A stretch of DNA of 36,663 nucleotides from Mesostigma viride. Taxonomy: Eukaryota; Streptophyta; Mesostigmatophyceae; Mesostigmatales; Mesostigmataceae. How positions within the stretch are numbered: the first letter of the stretch is position 1; every line of letters starts with the position of its first letter. Both the position numbers and the translations under genes were made by a program. Where the stretch lies: contig RPFO01001298.1 of NCBI GenBank assembly GCA_009746045.1, positions 1-36,663 of the forward strand, read 5' to 3'. Of the stretch, positions 1 through 9,047 are shown one piece after another. The notes under the pieces were generated by a model. It had not been told where the DNA came from. It saw nothing but the letters and a program-made list of their open reading frames with translations, and did not search any database.

Positions 1-4
1 GTAT

Positions 5-26
5 GGGTGGCGCTGCGGAGCAACCC
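5..26. repeat. Dispersed palindrome, copy at left edge
   Basis: Imperfect 22-bp inverted repeat of the GGTNGCGCTGC..GAGCNACC family, which recurs through the window. This copy lies about 400 bp left of the split-repeat element. A second close copy (2305-2328) lies to the right of that element. Confidence 0.6.
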
Positions 27-422
27 CTCTATTCCTTGTGGTTGAAGGGGACAACCTTCCAATCACAATTCGTAACTAGTCCGGTTACAAGCAAGGTACT
101 TTGGCACTTTCGGAGCGAATTTGTGTTTTAAGACATCTACCAAAGAGGCCTTAGTACAGTAACATTGTTGTGACATTCGAAATTAGTACGAACCAATTTG
201 CAGAAAACAAGGGACGGAAAGTCCTACCGAGCAACTACATATTTGAGTGACGACATGATTTTTAGGTCAAACCAAATTATAAATTTGTCATTCGAAAAAA
301 TTATTGTACAAGTTAAATAAAATACTCGCCATTTCGACACGGAAATATACTGAAATTTGTCACTACCGATGCTAACAATGTTCCCAGCCACTTGTCATCT
401 ATTCTAATATATGAAAAAACAG

Positions 423-546
423 TTCTATTCCCACTATTACCAATCCACCAACATTTGATTAAAACAATAAGTGGGCAATTACAGAACCCATGAGTGAGCC
501 TGCCACGCTGCACCCATTTCATGATTGATTGTAGTTCTCGTTACCC
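423..546. repeat. Repeat B, outer copy
   Basis: 124-bp direct repeat matched at 842-965 with an offset of 419 bp. It starts at TTCTATTCCC and ends at CTCGTTACCC. It forms the outer flank of the split-repeat arrangement. Confidence 0.8.
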
Positions 547-581
547 TAGAAACAAACACAAGAAGAGGGAGGGAGGGCGGG

Positions 582-846
582 ACAAGAAAAAGAGACCTAG
601 AACATCGTGCAAATGGCACTTTAGGGCGGCGTAGCCCGGGCTCGCCTCATGAGCCGTCAGCAACAATAACTTAATTGCTACTTAACTTAACGAACTAGAA
701 ATGGCCATACAAAACTGGCCAACTAATTCTAACTCATGGAACCGGTCCAGCCCAAGGCCCACCGTCCCGTAGTACCACTCATGTCACATAGCGGCGTTCA
801 TTCTCATCTGTTATAAAGAAACTACGTTCAGAGAACACCGATTCTA
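582..846. repeat. Repeat A, copy next to B
   Basis: Direct repeat of 1967-2226. It contains the inverted dyad GGCCATACAAAACTGGCC and a TATAAAG element near the end that is homologous to the DIRS terminal repeat. It overlaps the inner B copy by 5 bp. Confidence 0.8.
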
Positions 847-965
847 TTCCCACTATTACCAATCCACCAACATTTGATTAAAACAATAAGTGGGCAATTA
901 CAGAACCCATGAGTGAGCCTGCCACGCTGCACCCATTTCATGATTGATTGTAGTTCTCGTTACCC
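842..965. repeat. Repeat B, inner copy
   Basis: Second copy of the 124-bp B repeat, abutting repeat A on one side and the element's internal region on the other. Confidence 0.8.
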
Positions 966-1966
966 AACCCCCTTTCCTGGTGCTTTATCTCCAAAGCTCC
1001 GCCAACCACTTTCGCTCAGTGGCTCTCGAGGCTGCCCTGCCGCAACGGTCACGACCATTACAATCGCCGGCGGCTGTAGCGAGCCTCATGCACGATAACC
1101 CTTCGCAGGGCCCCCCCAGCCTTCCACCCTCGGCCAGTAAAAGAGGGTGTTGAATGTGCACGCAAAGACAAGGAAGAAGACGCCTCGTTTAACGATCACG
1201 GACCTCCCTCAAAGGCCAGTGCCGCCCTAACGTGACGACAACTTGTAGGACATCACCCGATGCCACCATATCTCGATTACTGTCAACGTTGTCACCTGGG
1301 GGAGTAACTTTCCATATTTCAGGTTTTAGTTGATGAGCAGGCTCTCATCACACACCCCAGCGGCCGATAAAGCGCAAGCGCAACTGGGCCGGCCAAAATA
1401 TTTGGTCCTGCCCGGCCCAGGTCCGTCTGTTAAACTGGCCCCTTAAGTCTCGGTCTGAATCGAAATATTGCATAATTCCGGATTTCGTCCCCACCACATT
1501 CCCGAGACCTCACGCACCCATAAGAGCGGATGCTGGTAAATATTTTTCTACTTACGCGAGGGCCGACAGACTTGTCGTCCATCACAATGCCCACTAAAAG
1601 TAACCCGACCACCCTTCCTTCGGCAGTCAGCAGTCAGGAACTGCAACCCTGCTGCGACATTCCGCAGCAAAGCGGTAGGCACTGCAGCGTGGCACGGAAA
1701 TCTTACTCATGGTTTCAGAGTTCCGTACAGGTGCCACGCACAGGCAAACGCGAAGTATTTTATAGTCTCTCGTCGGCCAAGAACCCAGCTGCGGGGAGAA
1801 AACCGACGAGGGTAATTTTAATTTCTTTTTCACAGTCACGTGACTGTTCAAGCTATGTCAGTCACGCGCCATCTCTAATCGGCCACCGCCAGCCAAAAGG
1901 CTGACGCGATTAGGGCAGCATTAAATTTCTTGTAATCCGCCATACCCATACCCCATACATCCGATT
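966..1966. other. Internal region of the short element, no gene seen
   Basis: About 1 kb between the inner B copy and the outer A copy. Open frames here are at most 124 codons and show no motif or family resemblance, so I treat them as chance. The region has AGTCA/GTCACGTGAC-type dyads around 1835-1865 but nothing I can name. Confidence 0.45.
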
Positions 1967-2226
1967 ACAAGAAAAAGAGACCTAGAACATCGTGCAAATG
2001 GCACTTTAGGGCGGCGTAGCCCGGGCTCGCCTCATGAGCCGTCAGCAACAATAACTTAATTGCTACTTAACTTAACGAACTAGAAATGGCCATACAAAAC
2101 TGGCCAACTAATTCTAACTCATGGAACCGGTCCAGCCCAAGGCCCACCGTCCCGTAGTACCACTCACATAGCGGCGTTCATTCTCATCTGTTATAAAGAA
2201 ACTACGTTCAGAGAACACCGATTCTC
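1967..2226. repeat. Repeat A, outer copy
   Basis: Matches 582-846 apart from a 5-bp deletion near 2164. It marks the right end of the short element, which is the 5' end when read on minus. Confidence 0.8.
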
Positions 2227-2304
2227 CAAAAATATATAAACACGAATAAACACTGTCCAAACCGTAGGCGAATAAAGCCCAGGCTTAAAGATCCCGGATC
2301 GGTA

Positions 2305-2328
2305 GGGGTGGCGCTGCGGAGCGTCCCC
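2305..2328. repeat. Dispersed palindrome copy
   Basis: Imperfect copy (GGGGTGGCGCTGC..GAGCGTCCCC) lying just beyond the 3' end of the transposase-like gene on minus. It is nearly the same variant as the copy at 5-26. Confidence 0.6.
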
Positions 2329-2334
2329 GAAAGT

Positions 2335-3077
2335 TTAAGCCGGTGGCAGCCCCTCCGGGGCTTGCTGGTTGCGTACAAGAGCGGTTAGCCACGCGTCAAG
2401 CTCCTTGCTCATATTAACGTAGGCTTGCCTTTGGTTGCCAAGGACCATGCACTGGAGCGGAAGAGCAGCGGAGATGCACAGATAGCAATCGACCAGGTCG
2501 GCTGGGCGGGACTCCGGCCAATCAGCCAAATCCAGAGTAAAATGCAGGGGGTCATGCATATCTCGCTTCCACAGCCGAACCGCAAGAACTGCGTGGCCGG
2601 GCAAGAAAATCTCCTTCTGCCGTCCGTTTTGTCCCTCAACCAACCTAACCTCCTCCTTCTCCAGCACTGAGGCCTCCCTCACCACCTGCATCACCCAGAA
2701 AGGGTGGGCGGAATTGTGGTTCACGTCCTCTCTGTCTGACGGAACTGCGATGTAATCATACATGCGCATCTGCCTGCCAATGGCATCCCTTTGATCCTTC
2801 AGCAGTTCCGCCCGCGTCAGCTGGCGAACCGGAGGGATGGGCTGCGTTGGCGGCATCAGGCGGAAAGTTTTCATTGTTTGGCCCTCATCGTTAAATTCCT
2901 CGATATGTGTCCACTCGGTCCGGCACTCCTCCACCTGTTAGCTAGGCAGGCTGGGCAGTAGCACGAAAAACGCCTCATCATCAGGAGCCCCGGGTCAGAC
3001 TTGTCCAGGCGCCACCAGTGCGCTTGCTTGATGGCCTCGACACGCGTCGGTATCATACGGGCGCCGGAGTCGAGGTC
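2335..3077 (-). pseudogene. 3' exon of a DDE-transposase-like gene (C-terminal part)
   Basis: This exon follows a clear 3' splice site (TTATTGCAG then GACCTCGACTCC; exon starts 3077, phase 0). Its first frame encodes a segment with the cysteine cluster RRFSCYCPACLANRW. The frame then shifts near 2938, where one G appears to be missing in TGGAGG, and reopens as EECRTEWTHIEEF. It runs to a stop at 2335. The tail carries DYIAVPSD..HPFWVMQVV, which looks like a BAH- or Tudor-like reader fold, but this is a weak impression. It is followed by a Leu/Trp-rich region ending EGLPPA. It is the same gene as the exons at 3315-4088 and 9557-11082. The frameshift makes it a pseudogene unless the base loss is an assembly error. 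Confidence 0.55.
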
Positions 3078-3142
3078 CTGCAATAAGGTAGAATGTCAGA
3101 AACGGAAAGTTCGTATGTGTCAATAGATCAAGTACACATCAA

Positions 3143-3163
3143 GGGTCACTCTGCAGAGATACC
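3143..3163. repeat. Intronic palindrome copy
   Basis: Core GGTCACTCTGCAGAGATACC, a near-perfect dyad centred on a PstI-type CTGCAG. It lies 65 nt before the 3' splice site on minus. Confidence 0.65.
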
Positions 3164-3261
3164 CCTTTAAAAGTGCTTTGCATGCATTTTTCCCTATATA
3201 AGACGCTAATTCATACCAGTTCTTTTAGCATTATCATATAATAAAATGCAAATGGGCAAAA

Positions 3262-3281
3262 GGTCACTCTGCAGAGATACC
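3262..3281. repeat. Intronic palindrome copy
   Basis: Same 20-bp core as at 3143-3163, in the same intron, 33 nt after the donor on minus. The two copies share both mismatched positions, so one probably arose from the other. Confidence 0.65.
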
Positions 3282-3314
3282 TTAATCAAGTTAAAGAAAA
3301 ATTGAGTTTCGCAC

Positions 3315-4088
3315 CTCAGGAAAATGAAAGAAATGACGGTGGACGCCCTCTGCCCGAGCGCGGGCCGACTCCCTGCTCGTGGTTTTGCCACCTTCCCAGC
3401 TGTCCCGCATGTACTTGACGATCTGGCGCCCTGTAACGATGCCCTGGTTCTCAGGAATGCATTGCATGTTTCTCACAATGCACTTGAACTTCGCTCCCTG
3501 ACCATCCACCTCCCCTTCCCGTGCTGCTCACCCAAGTAGTGGTACTCGAAGGATTCCAAGTCGGGATCCTGCATGAGGAGGCGGAAGACGGCGTTAACCA
3601 CGTACTTGGACTTGAACTGGGATGAGCAGTTGTCAGAGCACATGAACATCCTCTTCACCCCCACACCAAGTCCGCGCAGGGTTTCCATGATTGTCCTCAG
3701 CGCGTAGACGAGCGCCCGCTCTCCCCGCTTCATCTTGGCTTCCCCGAGAAAAAAGAACGTTCGCTTTGCCATCGCACCATTGTGCAAATATCGCACGATC
3801 ATGGGCATGAGGACAAAGCTCGTCTTGTGAAAGTACTGCGACTGCAGTTGGACGTAGTTGTTGTTCTCGTAATTCTCGGCCCAATCTCCATGCACGAGCA
3901 CATCCCCCTCAGTCATGTTCCTCTCCCGGTCCTTGATCGTTGCCGACTGCCACCATGACGTAAAGCAGTGGTTGGTAAAGTCCTCCCAACTCTCGATTAT
4001 CGCCAGCCTCACTCTGCGCGGGCGTTGACCTCATCGTTTCCTGTACGGGCCGCTTGACCTTCTCCGGGACCCGCCGATCGGTCGCGTC
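3315..4088 (-). pseudogene. Middle exon of the transposase-like gene: DDE-like catalytic core
   Basis: The exon starts after TTAAAACAG at 4089 and runs to the donor at 3315. It first reads DATDRRVPEKVKRPVQE, then changes frame near 4012 into RLAIIESWEDFTNH. Motifs follow in an order typical of RNase H-fold transposases. GDWAENY holds a first acidic residue (codon at 3884-3886), a hydrophobic strand follows, then MCSDNCSSQFKS holds a second Asp. GEQHGKG leads, after another frame change near 3500, into VDGQGAKFK. Metazoan genomes carry uncharacterised proteins with the same D..ENY / D..SSQFK / HGKG..DG.G layout, to my recollection. The shift near 3500 is explained by one missing G in the GGGG run. 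A broken gene or assembly errors are both possible. Confidence 0.6.
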
Positions 4089-4318
4089 CTGTTTTAACCA
4101 AGGGATAAAGTAAATTTGCAAGTAACATATTCATAAAGCCTCAGAATCGTGGTTCTCTGAACATAGTTTCTTTATAGTGAGATGGAAGGGTAGCCGCTAT
4201 AGCTAGGTTATTGGGTTCACGTGACATACCTTTTGAGGCCGGTGCGGCCTGATCCGGATCAGTCGTGGCCAAAGCTTTGGCCAGTTTTTCTTGGCCAGGT
4301 GGCAGGAGCTACGTTGAG

Positions 4319-4325
4319 ATATAAA
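4319..4325 (+). promoter_or_regulatory. TATA-like box in the left repeat
   Basis: ATATAAA in GAGATATAAACCTGCC, about 345 bp upstream of the Gag-like start. This is a plausible element promoter. It is repeated at 9224-9230 in the right copy. Inferred from sequence only. Confidence 0.35.
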
Positions 4326-4413
4326 CCTGCCACTGTCTAGGTTTCTTGGCTCATGGCGTAGTGATTAACTAGATCTAGATTCTTTCTCTCACGCAATATG
4401 TGACCTAATAGCC

Positions 4414-4438
4414 CCGGCAGCCTTACGTAAGCTGCCGG
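4414..4438. repeat. Near-perfect 25-bp hairpin in the terminal repeat
   Basis: CCGGCAGC and GCTGCCGG arms surround CTTACGTAAG with one unpaired base. It is repeated at 9319-9343. It could be a recombinase or transcription signal, or an RNA hairpin in the element transcript. Confidence 0.6.
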
Positions 4439-4665
4439 CAATTAGAACGCCACATTGCGTCATTTGTTCAGACGCAACATTTGCGTGGCGAAAAAATGCC
4501 GTCCGGGCCAAGGCCGCATGACACGCAAAAAAGGACAAAAACAAACCCACCTAGCTAAGGTCGGCCTCTTTTCTTTTCACGAGGGCGGCGACAGCAAGCC
4601 AGGGGAAACGAACCTCTGGTTTGACGAACCTGTACTGTCGGAGCCATTTTTGGCCCTGAGCAGCA

Positions 4666-5721
4666 ATGCCGAAGGGGCGCAAAGCTACAGGAGGGCAGGC
4701 AGCGCGCGGGGAGGACGGGACGCCCACACCGCGGGCTGCTGCCGCCAGTCACGCGCCAGTCGCCTTCAGCGCCAAAAAGAAGCAGCTCGCCACTCTGCTC
4801 GCCAAGTGCATCAGCCCCGCAGAGGCGGTGGGGGCAGTCGAGCAGGTCTTCGGTGCCGAGGACTGGGTGACGGACGCCAGCTCGTGGAGCTCGAGCCAGC
4901 TGAAGTCTGTCGTGCAGTTGCTGGCCGATCACGTTGATGTTGGCGACGTGTTGGACGCACGTGACCCAAACGGAACGTTGGTGGCAAAACTGCTGGCCGT
5001 GGCAGATCTCGCGGCGGACGAGGAGGAGGATCAGGCGCTGCCACCAACGACACCTGCGCAGCGAAAAATGGCCAAGCCGAAAGGCGCGGCCAAGGTTTCG
5101 GCAGGTGGGGGGGCTGTCGGAAAGGAAATGAGGGCGAGGTTGGCGACATTCGTTGGGGCACCTCCGGAAACCGAAAATCAGGACGACGAGGAGGACGAGG
5201 AGGGGGAGGTCGCAGCCGAGAAATTCATGCAAGGTTTGAAGGCAGCGCTGGGAGGAATGGAGGGGGCGGGAAGCCACTTCAAGGCCTCGAAAGGGGTGGC
5301 GCTGCCAAGCCGAGCCAAGAGCGTGAAATATCGGGTTTCGGAGCGGGTGCTGCCGGGGGTGTTGGAGGACGCCAGCGACAATGGGATGGGAATCCGGTCG
5401 TGGGTCATGACGGTAAAGCCTGGAAATTGGCGGAACATGGAGAACAGGAAAATTGTCATGAACATTGCATTGGCCATGGACACCCTTCTCAAGGAGCTGG
5501 GCTCAGCAGCCGGGGAGCTTGTGGGCATGGAGTACCTAATGAGGGTGGTGGCGGCCTTGCTGCAGGTGGAAGGGCAAGGAGGGGGGGGGTGGAAGGTGGC
5601 CAGCCACCTCCTGCCATTGGGGGAGGAGGCTGCACTGTCAGCCACCCCGGCTGTCAAGGCAGCTCTCCAAACTGCCATCCTCTTGGACAAGCTCAGCAAG
5701 GCTCAACAAGTAGGGAAATAG
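4666..5721 (+). CDS. Gag-like first ORF of the DIRS-like element
   Basis: 351 codons from ATG (MPKGRKATGG) to TAG. The start is the first ATG after the left repeat that opens a long frame. The basic, Ala/Gly-rich N-terminus is followed by a helical stretch (AVGAVEQVFGAEDWVTD..), an acidic tract (DDEEDEEGE, about residue 172) and a conserved-looking C-terminal half (KYRVSERVLPGVLED..). No CCHC zinc knuckle is visible, which is usual for DIRS-type Gag. By position in the element it should be the nucleic-acid-binding structural protein. The frame is intact, unlike the RT frame downstream. Assignment as Gag rests on position and composition, not on a recognised domain. Confidence 0.65.
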   Translation: MPKGRKATGGQAARGEDGTPTPRAAAASHAPVAFSAKKKQLATLLAKCISPAEAVGAVEQVFGAEDWVTDASSWSSSQLKSVVQLLADHVDVGDVLDARDPNGTLVAKLLAVADLAADEEEDQALPPTTPAQRKMAKPKGAAKVSAGGGAVGKEMRARLATFVGAPPETENQDDEEDEEGEVAAEKFMQGLKAALGGMEGAGSHFKASKGVALPSRAKSVKYRVSERVLPGVLEDASDNGMGIRSWVMTVKPGNWRNMENRKIVMNIALAMDTLLKELGSAAGELVGMEYLMRVVAALLQVEGQGGGGWKVASHLLPLGEEAALSATPAVKAALQTAILLDKLSKAQQVGK

Positions 5722-6420
5722 AATCCCAGCGGGACCGCTCCCTTTTCCCGCTGCCATACCCACTTAGGCCAGCGTACACCGCGTGGGGCAGGGTGAGATC
5801 GGCACGCCGGCGACAGCGTGCCACGCGCCGCCACCGCGAGTACACACTGCAATGCAAGGTAGTGCGTTGGCTTAATTGGCTGTGGGGAGGGGGGCAAGAC
5901 CCTCCTCCTAACCCTAGAGGGGCGTGCTCTAAGGGGAGGGAGGAGGCCCTTGCGAGGGTCAAGAGGCACTGCACCTGGCACAGTCGCCGCGTAGGGGGCG
6001 TTGCGACAGGCCAGGAGCAAGAAGGTGCTGATGCAATATATGGGAAGCAGAATAAGTATGAACAACTGCGCGCGGACGCGGTGAGTCTACCAAAGGCGGA
6101 GGTGGCGGGGAAGGCACGGCTGCTCGACCTGTTGGCTATGCGGCCGAGCTGGCGGGAGATATATGCCAGCGAAGAGAACTGCATCAAGCCAGCGGTCGTG
6201 GCGAGCGCAAAGTATTGGAATGTGCCCAAGCCCAGCCGGGGATGCTCCATGGCTGAATGGGGCAAGCTCATGAGCCGGGCAGCGGGCGTGGGCATGGTGG
6301 CGTTCCGGGAGAGGCGGCCCAAGTGGGTGGATGGCTGCTTTGGAGTGGCCAAGGGGGTGGGTGAGCTTCGGTTCATCGTCAACAGGAAGCTGGGCAACCT
6401 GCTGTGGGTGGACCCCCCAA
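5722..6420 (+). CDS. N-terminal part of the RT ORF, ahead of a frameshift
   Basis: This frame is open from upstream of the Gag stop through 6578 with no ATG before about 6138, so its true start is unclear. Expression might involve frameshifting, a non-AUG start or splicing. The useful part begins near 6040 (YEQLRADAVSLPK). It contains RT fingers motifs at about 6320-6400: WVDGCFGVAKGVGELRFIVN then RKLGN, the usual F-x-V-x-K-x3-G-x-x-R-x-I-x-x-R layout. At WVDPP (6405-6419) the homology leaves this frame and continues in the next one, consistent with loss of one C from the C run at 6413-6418. Confidence 0.7.
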
Positions 6421-8842
6421 GATCCTGCTACCCCACCTGGGCATCCTCGTGGAGGTCTACATCAAAGGCTGGTGCTACTGCGCCAAGAGCGACCTCGTGT
6501 CATACTACTATTCCATCGAGGTGCCCGAGTGGTGGTGGGACTACCAAGGGCTTCCTAGTGTGTGGTCGACTAGCGTAGGTCTGGCAGGGCCCAGGCGGAA
6601 GGTGTGGCCCGTGCTCAAGGTGCTGGCCATGGGACATTCCCATGCGGTGGCGCTGGGGGAGGCCATCCATGAGATGGTGCTCTACATGACCGGTGCCCTG
6701 GATCCGAGGCGCCAGGTCAACTACCTCTCAAGCGCAGGTGAGCTCACCTTGGTGCGCGACGAGTGTGGCCAGCCACTGCGCTTGGCCATCGAGTACAAGG
6801 AGGAGCGCGCCGGGGAGCTTCAGATTGACCTGGAAAACCCCCCTGCCCCCATGCTGTCCATCACTATTGATGACTTGGTGGCCAGCAACGGGCGGACCTG
6901 CGAGGCGGTGAACCAGCTCATCACGCGCGCTATTGAGGAAGGCTACCTCCCTAACAACCTTGTGCCGTCTAAGGAGAAGACTAAGATGGCGAGCCTGGAA
7001 GGGGACGAGCTAGAAGCCCTAGGGGTGGTGCACCGACGGAACGGCGTGCTGGAACCAACGGTCAAGCAGCTCAACCTTGTGATCGCCCACACGCAGGCTA
7101 TACTCACTCGAGGCCGAGCTACGGCCGAGGGGCTGGCTGCCGTCTTGGGGCGGTGGTTGTGGCTGCAGATGTTAAGCCGCAGCTGCTTGTCCATTTGGCA
7201 GCAATGTTTCAAATTCATCAGCCTGCAAGGGTGGGGGCAGCGATCCTGGGTGCTGTGGGCCGGGGTGCGGGAGGAGTTAGAGTGTGCCCTGGCCTTGGCT
7301 CCCATGCTAAGGGTTGACCGAAGCGCACCTTTGGCCCGTGAGGTGGTTGCATCTGACGCGTCCACCTACGGGCAAGGTGTCGTGTACGCAACCATGGAGC
7401 CGGGCGATGTGACGGAGCTGGCGAGGGCACGAGAGGTGCGGGGGTACCCGACTTTGCTCATACCAAGTGAGGTGGCCTACGCTGGCCCTAGGCCACTGAG
7501 CGCGCGGGCGCAACAAGCAATCACTAGCCAGCAATGGCGGGTTGGGGTCCGGAGTCGTTGGCGGGATCCGGGGATGCACATCAACGAGAAGGAGGTGCGG
7601 GCTGCAGTGAAGGGCGTGGAGAGGAGTGCGCGCAGCTTGGCAAACCGAGGCAAGCGGGTGGTGAGGTTGGTGGACTCCACCGCGGCGTTGGGCTGCTTGG
7701 CTAAGGGGCGGTCCTCATCCCACAAGCTCAACAAGCAGTGCCGCCGCTTGTGCGCGCTGACCCTCGCCACGGGGAGTCGTTCCCAGTGGGTGTGGACGCC
7801 GAGTGCACTTCAACCAGCCGATGGCGTTTCTCGCGGCCAATCCATGGCGACTTTCTTGGCAGGCTGGGTGCGCGACCTGACCGCGGAAGGCATCCATCCT
7901 AACCCGGGGCCCCCTGCACCTGTTAGCTACCTTCCATTGCTAGAGGGGAAAGTAAAGCCGGCTACTTTGCTGGCCTACCGTCGTGGTCTTGATTCCCTCT
8001 TGACTTGGTGGGAGGCTGGTGGGCGGGCGGACGGGTCATCGTCACGAGCTGACACCCTTGAGGAGACATTTTGTGCGTATGTCGCCTGGGCTCATTTTCG
8101 GGGGTACAGCCGCCAAGTGTGTGTCAATGCCTTGATGGGGTTGCAACTTTATTATCCCGGTATGGTGAAGCGGTGGGACTTGGCCCGTGGCGTCCTCGCT
8201 GGGTGGAAAACACTTGTGCCCCCCCGTGCCCCTCCTCCCATTCCATGGGAGGCGGCGTTTGCACTTGCCAGCACGATGGTCATGCAAGGTCAGCGCCTTG
8301 CGGGCCTGCTGGTTGTCATCGTGTTCCGCCATTACCTGCGAATCTCGGAGGCGCTGAACCTCCGTGTTGGCCATGTGCGCCTCCAGCCTGACGTTCGGCT
8401 TGGGCCGGCTCAACGGGGCGCCCTACTGCTGAGGTCTACCAAGACCTCTAAGGGCAAGACTCAGTCAGTGGTGGTAGAAGATGTGATGTCTGAAACCATC
8501 CTCCGTCACTGCATCGCGGGTAAGCACGCTTGGGAGGCCGTGTTCCCTTTCACCTACCCGCAATTCCGGCGCATTTGGCAGGCTGCGAGTCAGGCCTTGG
8601 GGGTCGCCCAGATTTTCACCATTCACGGGCTGCGGCATGGAGGTGCCACTCACGATTTCCTCGCGGGTCGCAGCATGGGGGACATCCAGGGCCGGGGGCG
8701 CTGGCTTAGCAGCTCCACGGTTGCCCATTATGTGGGCTTGCACCGCAGTTTGGAGGTGCAGCTGCCTGAGGTTATTCTTCGGGCCATGGCCGCCTGCCCC
8801 CCTCGGGCCTGGCGGGCTATTTTGAAATTGCCCTCCACCTAA
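6404..8842 (+). CDS. Reverse transcriptase - RNase H - tyrosine recombinase polyprotein
   Basis: 812 codons in the open frame; the N-terminal RT part lies in another frame upstream. RT motif A is KSDLVSYYYS (Asp at residue 30). RT motif C is SITIDDLV (residues 156-157), the IDD form. RNase H acidic residues appear as VASDAST (318), NEKEV (395), LVDSTAAL (424) and QPADGVSRG (473). A NPGP motif (500-503) sits between RNase H and the last domain. The tyrosine recombinase shows HYLRISEALNLR (catalytic Arg 646), HGLRHGGATH (His 741, Arg 744) and VAHYVGL (nucleophile Tyr 776). This domain order is the DIRS signature. The recombinase would integrate a circular DNA intermediate, so no integrase is present. 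The protein ends at LPST followed by TAA. Confidence 0.9.
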   Translation: MGGPPKILLPHLGILVEVYIKGWCYCAKSDLVSYYYSIEVPEWWWDYQGLPSVWSTSVGLAGPRRKVWPVLKVLAMGHSHAVALGEAIHEMVLYMTGALDPRRQVNYLSSAGELTLVRDECGQPLRLAIEYKEERAGELQIDLENPPAPMLSITIDDLVASNGRTCEAVNQLITRAIEEGYLPNNLVPSKEKTKMASLEGDELEALGVVHRRNGVLEPTVKQLNLVIAHTQAILTRGRATAEGLAAVLGRWLWLQMLSRSCLSIWQQCFKFISLQGWGQRSWVLWAGVREELECALALAPMLRVDRSAPLAREVVASDASTYGQGVVYATMEPGDVTELARAREVRGYPTLLIPSEVAYAGPRPLSARAQQAITSQQWRVGVRSRWRDPGMHINEKEVRAAVKGVERSARSLANRGKRVVRLVDSTAALGCLAKGRSSSHKLNKQCRRLCALTLATGSRSQWVWTPSALQPADGVSRGQSMATFLAGWVRDLTAEGIHPNPGPPAPVSYLPLLEGKVKPATLLAYRRGLDSLLTWWEAGGRADGSSSRADTLEETFCAYVAWAHFRGYSRQVCVNALMGLQLYYPGMVKRWDLARGVLAGWKTLVPPRAPPPIPWEAAFALASTMVMQGQRLAGLLVVIVFRHYLRISEALNLRVGHVRLQPDVRLGPAQRGALLLRSTKTSKGKTQSVVVEDVMSETILRHCIAGKHAWEAVFPFTYPQFRRIWQAASQALGVAQIFTIHGLRHGGATHDFLAGRSMGDIQGRGRWLSSSTVAHYVGLHRSLEVQLPEVILRAMAACPPRAWRAILKLPST

Positions 8843-9009
8843 TTTGGTTGTTCATTTCTCTGTCATTATGCTAGGTTCTTTGCCCCTGGCATGGATCGCC
8901 AGGGAGGGATATAAGGGTAAGGCTAGCCTTTGCCAAGCAATAAGTGTTCCCATGAGCATCGGCGGCCGGGATGTGGCCTGCCTTTTGTATGTGCTCCACT
9001 CATTGTTTT

Positions 9010-9015
9010 AATAAA
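9010..9015 (+). terminator. Polyadenylation signal of the DIRS-like element
   Basis: AATAAA 168 bp after the polyprotein stop and 33 bp before the right terminal repeat. Position and sequence fit a eukaryotic poly(A) signal. Confidence 0.55.
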
Positions 9016-9047
9016 GAGTCTGGTTACCCTGGAGTTCCACGGTTAAT

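Larger units (their letters stand above)
423..2226 (-). mobile_element. Short non-autonomous DIRS-like element with split direct repeats
   Basis: Two interleaved direct repeats are visible. Repeat B is at 423-546 and 842-965 (124 bp, essentially identical). Repeat A is at 582-846 and 1967-2226 (about 260 bp, differing by a 5-bp indel near 780). Read on minus the order is A, internal, B, A, B, which is the arrangement known for PAT/Ngaro-type tyrosine-recombinase retrotransposons. The A repeat starts (minus strand) with AGAATCGGTGTTCTCTGAAC and continues GTAGTTTCTTTATA. This matches the start of the terminal repeat of the autonomous element at 4143 (AGAATCGTGGTTCTCTGAAC, then ATAGTTTCTTTATA). 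Its far end (GGTCTC..TTTTCTT) also resembles that repeat's end. The 1-kb internal part has no convincing ORF, so mobilisation would need proteins in trans. A 35-bp gap separates A from the outer B copy. Confidence 0.6.
3078..3314 (-). other. Phase-0 intron with two palindromes
   Basis: Donor GAG|GTGCGA at 3315/3314 and acceptor TTGCAG at 3078 on minus. Both exons meet in the same phase. The intron holds two copies of the dispersed palindrome, at 3262-3281 and 3143-3163, each reading GGTCACTCTGCAGAGATACC. Confidence 0.6.
4143..4578 (+). repeat. Left terminal direct repeat of the DIRS-like element
   Basis: 436 bp, identical by eye to 9048-9483. It contains the dyad GGCCAAAGCTTTGGCC (4268-4283), a TATA-like ATATAAA (4319-4325) and a 25-bp hairpin (4414-4438). 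Its start is homologous to repeat A of the short element at 582-846. Confidence 0.9.

Noticed and set aside
913-1904. Small ORFs in the short element
   Set aside because: At most 124 codons, no motif and overlapping on both strands; typical chance frames in a non-autonomous element.
4555-5277. 240-codon minus-strand frame over the Gag-like ORF
   Set aside because: GC-rich shadow of the real plus-strand frame: Pro/Arg/Cys-rich, no motif, and opposite to a complete ORF within an element of known orientation.
5400-5720. Start of the RT ORF at 5400
   Set aside because: This part overlaps the intact Gag-like ORF and its translation has no RT character; meaningful sequence in that frame begins only after about 6000.
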